NCBI GenBank assembly: GCA_949422855.1
Contig: CASPLG010000011.1
Coordinates: 1-47,637 of the forward strand
Source: an uncultured Eubacteriales bacterium
Lineage (GTDB): Bacteria > Bacillota > Clostridia > Oscillospirales > Acutalibacteraceae
Direction of reading: 5' to 3'
Length of the DNA: 47,637 nt
Notes under the pieces: model-generated
Told to the model about the DNA's origin: nothing
Seen by the model: the letters and a program-made list of their open reading frames with translations, nothing else
The model's database searches: none
Translations under genes and position numbers: made by a program
Shown here: positions 42,165 through 47,637 of the stretch, in pieces
Layout of the letters: each line of letters opens with the position of its first letter
Numbering within the stretch: the stretch's first letter is position 1

Positions 42165-44261
42165 GTGGATATGGTGTATTTTGTTGCAATATCGTCCTTG
42201 CTATCACTAATTTTTGCATTTTTCCTTGTCAGAGGGATAAAAATGCATATGGGAAGCACCGACAAAATGAAAAACATAAAAAGGGCCATAACAGGCGGCT
42301 TAAATATTTATATCAAAAGACAGTACAAAGGAGCTTTACTATTTTTCGTATGTATGTTTATAGTTCTTTTGGCACTTTTTGCTTTAGGCTATTTAAATAA
42401 ATTTACTCCCTTTGCATTTTTGACCGGTGGAGTATTTGCGGCGTTGTCTGAGGTTATTGGGATAAAAACAGCTGCAGCCACAAACTGCACCGTGGCAGAT
42501 ACATTGAAGGGGGGTTGGGATAAAGGATTGAAGATTGCTTTTTCTGCAGGTGCGATAGTCGGATTTATAGTTGTGAGTCTTGCTTTGTTTGACATATCTG
42601 CTTGGTACTTTTTCTTGAGGTTTTGGTATAGAGCGGTGGAGGGTGCCAGAAATGAAGTTTTAGTGTGTCAGAACATAATATCGAATATGTTTACATTTAG
42701 TTTGGGTGCATCTTGTATGGCTCTTTTTGCGAGGATAGGCGGCGAGACATTTACAAGATCAACTAATATGGGATTTAATTTATATAAAAAAACCGGGGAG
42801 TACACTGAAGAAGATGGTTCAAAAAGTGTGTCTGTTGAGGCTTGTCTCATGGGCAATAGTCTTGAAAATGTGGCTGGAAAAGGTGCTGATTTGTATGTGT
42901 CGCTTATTGGTTCAATAATATCAACTAATGTTTTGGCATTGGCGGCAGGGTTAGGTATAAAAGGTGTGGAAATTTCGATGCTGCTGTCCGCGATAGGGGT
43001 AATAGCGTCAATGGTGGGAACGCTTTTTATAAAAATAAATACAAAGTCAAATGAGAAAGGTTTTTTTAAGTTTTTAAGGATTGGCAAATATATGAGTGCA
43101 GGAATCGTAGTTATACTATCGTTTTTCGCAGTTAGATTATTATTACCGCAAAATATGTGTATATTTTTTGCGGTTCTATCGGGGGTGGCATCAGGGATTC
43201 TTATAAATTTTGCATCAGAATATTATGTGTCGAGTGCATATAAACCCACCCGCGAGTTTGCGAGTTCTCTTGAAATGAGGAGTTCCACAGCAATTATTGA
43301 AGGTATTTCTTCATCTATAGTATCTGCATTGTGGCCGGTTTTAATTGTAGGAGCGGCTGTCATTATAAGTTTTTTTGCGTGCGGAGGAAACACTTTTGAC
43401 CCGGCAAGTTTCAACAAAGGGATGTATGGAGTAGCGATATCGTCGCTTGGAATGCTGGCAACGCTTGGTATTGAGCTTTCGACATATGTGTTTGGATCCA
43501 TAGCAGACAATGCTGATAAAATAGTGTGGGCGGCTAATATGGATGAAGATGTCAAGGAAAAAGCCGACTTGCTAACTTCTTTGGGAAACACCCAATCTGC
43601 TGTGGGACAAGTTTTTTCAATCAGCTCAGCGGTATTTACATCTATTGCTCTTGTAGCCGCATATATTTCACAAATAAATTCAGTAGCGCCTATGATGAGG
43701 TTTAATTTGGGTATTACTAACCCGGTGATATTGACAGGCTTTTTTATTGGAGCAGTGTTTCCGTTTTTATTTACATCTTTGACTATGAGATCTGCAGCTC
43801 AAGTCACAAAAAAGATGCGTCACATAATAGAAAATCAGTCTGAGGGTGAAGAAAATATCACGGAGGAGACGCTTGAGACAGATTATGAAACGTATGTTGA
43901 TAGGTGTGCTCAGTATTCACAAAAACTGACGATTCTCTCTGTGGTTTTTGCTGTGATAATTCCTGTACTTGTGGGATTTATATTTGGTATAAGTGGAGTG
44001 GTTGGATTTCTTTTAGGCACGGCTGTATGCGGGTTCGTATTTGCAATGCTAATCTCGAATTTCTCTAGGGTCTGTGTTTCTGCAAAAAGATATATGAGGC
44101 CGCATGTAAGGGAAAAAGACTGTAAAATTTTTGCAGGTGACGATGCGGTACTGGATTGGATTGAAGGCACATCAGTGACATCTGTAAATATACTTATGAA
44201 GCTCAGTGTGGCTGTTTCAATTGTTTTTGTAGGTTTAGTAGCCGTGATGCATTTAATATAA
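42165..44261 (+). CDS. membrane pyrophosphatase homologue lacking catalytic residues
   Basis: A 698-residue protein with about sixteen membrane helices, full length for the membrane-bound pyrophosphatase (HppA) family. Several framework motifs are preserved, for example SIADNADKIV, LGNTQSAVGQ, PFLFTSLTMRS and SVNILMKL. The pyrophosphate-binding motifs are not. The family pattern DVGADLVGKVE reads NMGFNLYKKTGEY (about 200-212), DNVGDNVGD reads CLMGNSLEN (about 226-234), the DNAKK motif reads VSAKR, and GDTVGDPFKDT reads GDDAVLDWIEGT (about 657-668). PPi hydrolysis is therefore unlikely, yet the frame is open throughout. The start is GTG 42165 after AGGTGGG; ATG 42171 is possible. The gene follows the rplQ terminator and has no clear promoter. 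Confidence 0.8.
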   Translation: MDMVYFVAISSLLSLIFAFFLVRGIKMHMGSTDKMKNIKRAITGGLNIYIKRQYKGALLFFVCMFIVLLALFALGYLNKFTPFAFLTGGVFAALSEVIGIKTAAATNCTVADTLKGGWDKGLKIAFSAGAIVGFIVVSLALFDISAWYFFLRFWYRAVEGARNEVLVCQNIISNMFTFSLGASCMALFARIGGETFTRSTNMGFNLYKKTGEYTEEDGSKSVSVEACLMGNSLENVAGKGADLYVSLIGSIISTNVLALAAGLGIKGVEISMLLSAIGVIASMVGTLFIKINTKSNEKGFFKFLRIGKYMSAGIVVILSFFAVRLLLPQNMCIFFAVLSGVASGILINFASEYYVSSAYKPTREFASSLEMRSSTAIIEGISSSIVSALWPVLIVGAAVIISFFACGGNTFDPASFNKGMYGVAISSLGMLATLGIELSTYVFGSIADNADKIVWAANMDEDVKEKADLLTSLGNTQSAVGQVFSISSAVFTSIALVAAYISQINSVAPMMRFNLGITNPVILTGFFIGAVFPFLFTSLTMRSAAQVTKKMRHIIENQSEGEENITEETLETDYETYVDRCAQYSQKLTILSVVFAVIIPVLVGFIFGISGVVGFLLGTAVCGFVFAMLISNFSRVCVSAKRYMRPHVREKDCKIFAGDDAVLDWIEGTSVTSVNILMKLSVAVSIVFVGLVAVMHLI

Positions 44262-44264
44262 TGG

Positions 44265-44293
44265 TTTACAAATCAAAAATATAATGATATAAT
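44265..44293 (+). promoter_or_regulatory. promoter of rpsO
   Basis: TTTACA (44265-44270), 17 nt, TATAAT (44288-44293). Confidence 0.75.
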
Positions 44294-44380
44294 GGGTAAG
44301 TACCCCGTTTCTCAGAATTTGGCGTTTGTTTTTAGTCCTAATTCAGGGATATGGGTAAAATAAGAAAGGTGTTGTTTAAA

Positions 44381-44644
44381 ATGACAAATGAAGAAAAGCA
44401 AGAAATAATTTCTGAATATGCGGAACATGAGGGGGATACAGGTTCACCTTCAGTACAAGTTGCGTTGCTGACTTATCGCATAAATAATTTAACGGAGCAC
44501 TTGAAAATTCACAAAAATGACCACCATTCAAGGAGAGGGCTATTGATAATGGTTGGTAAGAGGAGGAATTTTCTTAATTATCTACAAAAAAAAGATATTG
44601 AAAAATATCGCAGCCTTATTGCGAGATTGGGAATTAGAAAATAA
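44381..44644 (+). CDS. rpsO: 30S ribosomal protein S15
   Basis: S15, 87 residues, a primary binder of the 16S central domain. Recognised by [20 protein letters not shown] and [20 protein letters not shown]. The ATG at 44381 has AAGGTG at good spacing; an in-frame ATG at 44351 would add ten non-conserved residues. The leader of about 80 nt could host S15 autoregulation, but I see no defined structure. pnp follows, a classic neighbour. Confidence 0.96.
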   Translation: MTNEEKQEIISEYAEHEGDTGSPSVQVALLTYRINNLTEHLKIHKNDHHSRRGLLIMVGKRRNFLNYLQKKDIEKYRSLIARLGIRK

Positions 44645-44654
44645 TTTTGGGTGT

Positions 44655-44690
44655 AAGCAGGCGGGCAGGTTTTGCCTGCTTGTTTGTGTT
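44655..44690 (+). terminator. terminator after rpsO
   Basis: AAGCAGGC (44655-44662) pairs with GCCTGCTT (44674-44681), followed by GTTTGTGTT. An alternative inner GGGCAGG/CCTGCTT pairing exists. Some readthrough into pnp is plausible. Confidence 0.65.
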
Positions 44691-44834
44691 ATTGACTTGT
44701 AACTGATTTAAATATCGCTGGGGATAAGTATTATATAAAATAATTTGCCGAGTAGTCGGTTATTTTTTTGAATAAAACAGTGAGCTTATAACTTAAGCAT
44801 GAGCGTTAAAATAAAATTATATGGAGGATTTAGG

Positions 44835-46928
44835 ATGTTGAGAAAAGAGAGAATATTTAAGACAGAAATAGAGGGGGAAGAATTATGCGTAGTGACAGGG
44901 AAACTGGCTCAACTAGCTAATGGCTCGTGCATTGTAAGATATGGTGACACTGTAGTAAATACAGCGGTTACAGCATCGAGCAGACCTAGGGAAGGTATAG
45001 ATTTTTTTCCGTTGTCAGTGGATTTCGAGGAGAGATTATATGCCGTAGGTAAAATACCGGGTTCTTTTTTGAAAAGGGAGGGGAAGCCATCTGAAAAGGC
45101 AATTCTATCATCTAGGGTTATTGACCGACCGATTCGTCCTTTATTTCCAAAAGACATGAGAAATGATGTATCAGTTGTTTGCACGGTTTTGTCTGCTGAT
45201 GAGGACCACTCACCCGAAATAGCTGCGATGATAGGAGTATCCGTTGCGCTGAGCATATCTGATATACCCTGGAGTGGGCCCATAGGAGGGACTTTAGTAG
45301 GGTATGTAGATGGCAAGATAGTAATAAATCCTAATGCCGAGCAAAGAAAATCCTCTATGCTTTCTTTGACCGTTGCGTCGGCGGGTGAAAAAGTTATTAT
45401 GATAGAGGCCGGGGCGGATAAAATAAGCGACGAAGTTATGTATGATGCGATTATGGCGGGACATAAGGCTAATCTGAGGTTAATAGAATTTATTCGAAAG
45501 ATACAAAATGAAGTTGGCAAAGAGAAATTTGAGTATATAAGCTGTACTCCTGATGAAGAAATGTATAACAGTGTACGTGAATATTCTAAAGATTTAATAG
45601 AAGATGCACTTGACACTATAGATAAATCAGAGCGTGAGAAACACCTTGAGGTAGTTTCAGGAAAGATACATGAGCAATTTGACGATGAATATCCTGACAA
45701 ATCCGGTATAGATGAATGCATATATAAAATAAAGAAAGAGATAGTTCGCAGATGGATTATAAACAAGCAAAAGAGAATTGATGGAAGGAAAATGGATGAA
45801 ATAAGGCCTCTGAGTGCGGAAGTTGGATTACTGCCGCGGGTTCATGGTTCGGGTCTGTTCAGCAGAGGATATACACAAGTTCTGACGGCTGTTACACTAG
45901 GACTTCTGAGTGAGCAGCAAACACTTGATGGTTTAGACGAGGAAATATCCAAAAGATACATGCATCATTACAACTTTCCGTCTTATTCTGTAGGAGAGAC
46001 AAAACCCAACCGGGGGCCGGGACGTCGTGAAATAGGACACGGGGCATTAGCGGAAAGGGCCCTAGAGCCCGTTATACCTCCCGTATCAGAATTTCCGTAT
46101 GCGATACGAGTTGTATCTGAGGTAATGTCGTCTAACGGTTCAACTTCTCAGGGGTCGGTTTGCGGCTCTACGCTTGCCTTGATGGATGCAGGAGTTCCGA
46201 TTAAAGAGCCGGTTGCGGGGATTTCCTGCGGGCTTGTGACTGACGAGGACAAATGGATTACCATGGTTGATATACAAGGAATAGAAGATTTTTTTGGTGA
46301 TATGGATTTCAAGGTTGCGGGGACACGTGATGGAATAACAGCTATTCAGATGGATATAAAAATAGATGGACTTATACCGGAGATAATAAAAGAGGCTCTT
46401 GATAAGACTCATAGAGCGAGGATCTACATCATTGATGAAGTTCTGAAGAAAGCTATTGCGGAACCAAGAAAAAGTTTATCAAAATATGCACCGAAAATTT
46501 TAACGCTTACTGTTCCCGTGGATAAAATCGGGGATATTATTGGTCCGGGAGGAAAGATAATTCAGAAAATCTGTCAAGACTATGATGTTAAAATAGACAT
46601 AGAAGATGACGGTGAGATATTTATTTTGAGTAAAGATGAGGCTAAATGCCAAGAGGCTCTTAAATTTATAGGCTCCATAGTAAAGCCCCTTGAGGTGGGG
46701 GGAAAGTATAAGGGAAAAGTCGTCAGAATAATGGATTTCGGTGCGTTTATAGAGATATTGCCTGGAAAAGAGGGTATGTGTCATATATCCCAGCTTTCCA
46801 GACGGAGAGTAGATAAAGTTACAGATGTATTGAGCATTGGACAGGAAGTAGAAGTAAAGGTTACAGATATAGATAGCCGTGGAAGGATAAACCTTAGATT
46901 AGCGGATTTGGACAGAAACTATAAATAG
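44835..46928 (+). CDS. pnp: polyribonucleotide nucleotidyltransferase (PNPase)
   Basis: PNPase degrades RNA 3' to 5' using phosphate, as a trimer. The 697-residue protein has two RNase PH-like domains (about 1-220 and 310-540) with SRVIDRPIRPLFP and EIGHGALAERAL, a KH domain with IGPGGKIIQKICQDY (about 565-580) and an S1 domain at the end (GKVVRIMDFGAFIEI). I start at ATG 44835, eight bases after GGAGG; an in-frame ATG at 44799 lies upstream of that site. Its clear promoter was not found; transcription may come partly from rpsO. Confidence 0.97.
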   Translation: MLRKERIFKTEIEGEELCVVTGKLAQLANGSCIVRYGDTVVNTAVTASSRPREGIDFFPLSVDFEERLYAVGKIPGSFLKREGKPSEKAILSSRVIDRPIRPLFPKDMRNDVSVVCTVLSADEDHSPEIAAMIGVSVALSISDIPWSGPIGGTLVGYVDGKIVINPNAEQRKSSMLSLTVASAGEKVIMIEAGADKISDEVMYDAIMAGHKANLRLIEFIRKIQNEVGKEKFEYISCTPDEEMYNSVREYSKDLIEDALDTIDKSEREKHLEVVSGKIHEQFDDEYPDKSGIDECIYKIKKEIVRRWIINKQKRIDGRKMDEIRPLSAEVGLLPRVHGSGLFSRGYTQVLTAVTLGLLSEQQTLDGLDEEISKRYMHHYNFPSYSVGETKPNRGPGRREIGHGALAERALEPVIPPVSEFPYAIRVVSEVMSSNGSTSQGSVCGSTLALMDAGVPIKEPVAGISCGLVTDEDKWITMVDIQGIEDFFGDMDFKVAGTRDGITAIQMDIKIDGLIPEIIKEALDKTHRARIYIIDEVLKKAIAEPRKSLSKYAPKILTLTVPVDKIGDIIGPGGKIIQKICQDYDVKIDIEDDGEIFILSKDEAKCQEALKFIGSIVKPLEVGGKYKGKVVRIMDFGAFIEILPGKEGMCHISQLSRRRVDKVTDVLSIGQEVEVKVTDIDSRGRINLRLADLDRNYK

Positions 46929-47162
46929 ACTATTTTTAGAATTAAAATTTTTTCGATTATATCTCAGTAATCCTAATGAAATACCCAAAATAGTGCTGAT
47001 TAATTAATGATATTGAAAATTGGTAAAAATAAAGAAATAATAACTTATTACTTTTTTCGTACTAAAGAAAACTAACAAAATATCTAAAGATTGGTGTCCA
47101 ACAACGAAAGTCAATATGAATATAAAATTTGTTGTTAAAAAACAATATTTTTATCCTTATGC
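46929..47162. other. AT-rich intergenic region
   Basis: About 234 bases after pnp with no gene and no convincing terminator. Only a weak AT-rich hairpin near 47127-47147 (TTGTTG...CAATA) is seen. Confidence 0.5.
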
Positions 47163-47191
47163 TTGACATTTATTAGTGAATAATATATAAT
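47163..47191 (+). promoter_or_regulatory. consensus promoter of the last gene
   Basis: TTGACA (47163-47168), 17 nt, TATAAT (47186-47191): a perfect sigma-A promoter. Confidence 0.9.
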
Positions 47192-47202
47192 ATCACGTGA
47201 TA
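47191..47202. promoter_or_regulatory. palindrome at the transcription start
   Basis: TATCACGTGATA is a perfect 12-bp palindrome overlapping the last base of the -10 box and the expected start of transcription. The position would suit a repressor operator; no regulator is known. Confidence 0.45.
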
Positions 47203-47224
47203 ATGTATATAAAGGAGTGATATT

Positions 47225-47637
47225 ATGTCAGGAAACCTGTTTAAAGATCTCTTTGAAAACTTAGAGGATTTAAAAGAAAAACACAAGCACTGGCATGGTT
47301 TTGATAGGTTTGTTGTCAAAACCATGTTTAGCAAGGACTGTCGTGAGGATACAATGAAAGTATTGGAGCATCAGGGAGCAGATAGTCCTAAAGATATTAA
47401 AGAGTTAGCTAAGAGTGCCGGCATTACTATAGACAGTGAGAACAAAACTGCTATAAGTGCGGCAGTCAAAGCCTTTAAAAGGAAGTCACACCATGCATCT
47501 GTGACGACACAAATGGATTCGGAAACTAGGACGAAACCGCCGACTCCTCCTGCTCCGCCGAAACCCCCAAAAGATGATCAGAAACCTGATGAAACGAATA
47601 AAGGCCAGGATGCTTCAGGAGGAACACCACCGCCACC
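47225..47637 (+). CDS. unknown protein with proline-rich tail, truncated by window end
   Basis: At least 137 residues, starting MSGNLFKDLFENLEDLKEKH; the stop codon lies beyond the window. An N-terminal helical, charged part (about 1-95, with KVLEHQGADSPKDIKELAKS) is followed by a low-complexity tail rich in Pro, Lys and Asp (TPPTPPAPPKPPKDDQ, then SGGTPPP). AAAGGAGTG precedes the ATG. No family is recognised. The strong promoter and palindrome suggest a regulated, highly expressed small gene. Confidence 0.7.
   Translation, partial: MSGNLFKDLFENLEDLKEKHKHWHGFDRFVVKTMFSKDCREDTMKVLEHQGADSPKDIKELAKSAGITIDSENKTAISAAVKAFKRKSHHASVTTQMDSETRTKPPTPPAPPKPPKDDQKPDETNKGQDASGGTPPP

Noticed and set aside
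44799..44834. N-terminal extension of PNPase
   Set aside because: The in-frame ATG lies upstream of the strong GGAGG, and the added residues are not part of the family's usual start.

Overview
The window reads as a chromosomal segment of a low-GC, probably spore-forming Clostridia member (Bacillota). Support comes from a SCIFF peptide with its radical SAM maturase, a SpoIIM-family membrane protein, AGGAGG-type ribosome binding sites with many GTG/TTG starts, zinc-type S14, S4 and L36, RqcH and TrmK, and the Firmicutes order of the S10-spc-alpha ribosomal operons. I cannot name the genus.

Layout. (1) 0-11.4 kb: asnB, a YjgN/DUF898-like membrane protein, a SCIFF precursor plus maturase, a SpoIIM-like protein, an RluA-type pseudouridine synthase on the opposite strand, radC, uvrB and uvrA. 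(2) 11.3-14.4 kb: a minus-strand accessory island inserted against the 3' end of uvrA, whose C-terminus it appears to have replaced. It holds four tiny hydrophobic proteins beginning MSF, each with its own sigma-A promoter, a similar ~85-nt leader and mostly its own terminator, plus other small proteins and gene stubs left by duplication. (3) 14.5-18.0 kb, minus: rqcH, a Nif3-like protein and trmK. (4) 18.2-22.0 kb, minus: a candidate RiPP locus of an M24 peptidase homologue, a radical SAM/SPASM enzyme and three cysteine-free precursors sharing a double-glycine leader. (5) 22.1-26.1 kb: a sparse region with a coiled-coil protein, two tRNA-Ser genes, a decayed ADP-ribosyltransferase-like pseudogene, three diverged copies of a short repeat, a small membrane-anchored protein and a structured RNA ending in a terminator. 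(6) 26.2-42.1 kb: a continuous ribosomal superoperon, rpsJ to rplQ, with secY, adk, map, a KOW protein, infA and rpoA. (7) 42.1-46.9 kb: a membrane pyrophosphatase homologue lacking most pyrophosphate-binding residues, then rpsO and pnp. (8) 47.2 kb: a truncated small gene with a near-consensus promoter.

How the genes work together. The core genes form ordinary units: nucleotide excision repair (uvrB-uvrA), ribosome rescue and tRNA modification (rqcH, trmK), and translation plus secretion (the superoperon). The parts most worth a second look are the MSF cassette island, the LTxDELGE-leader RiPP locus, the SCIFF peptide missing two of its usual cysteines, and the intact but catalytically degenerate pyrophosphatase. 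All calls come from reading the sequence and from family knowledge. No database search was possible.
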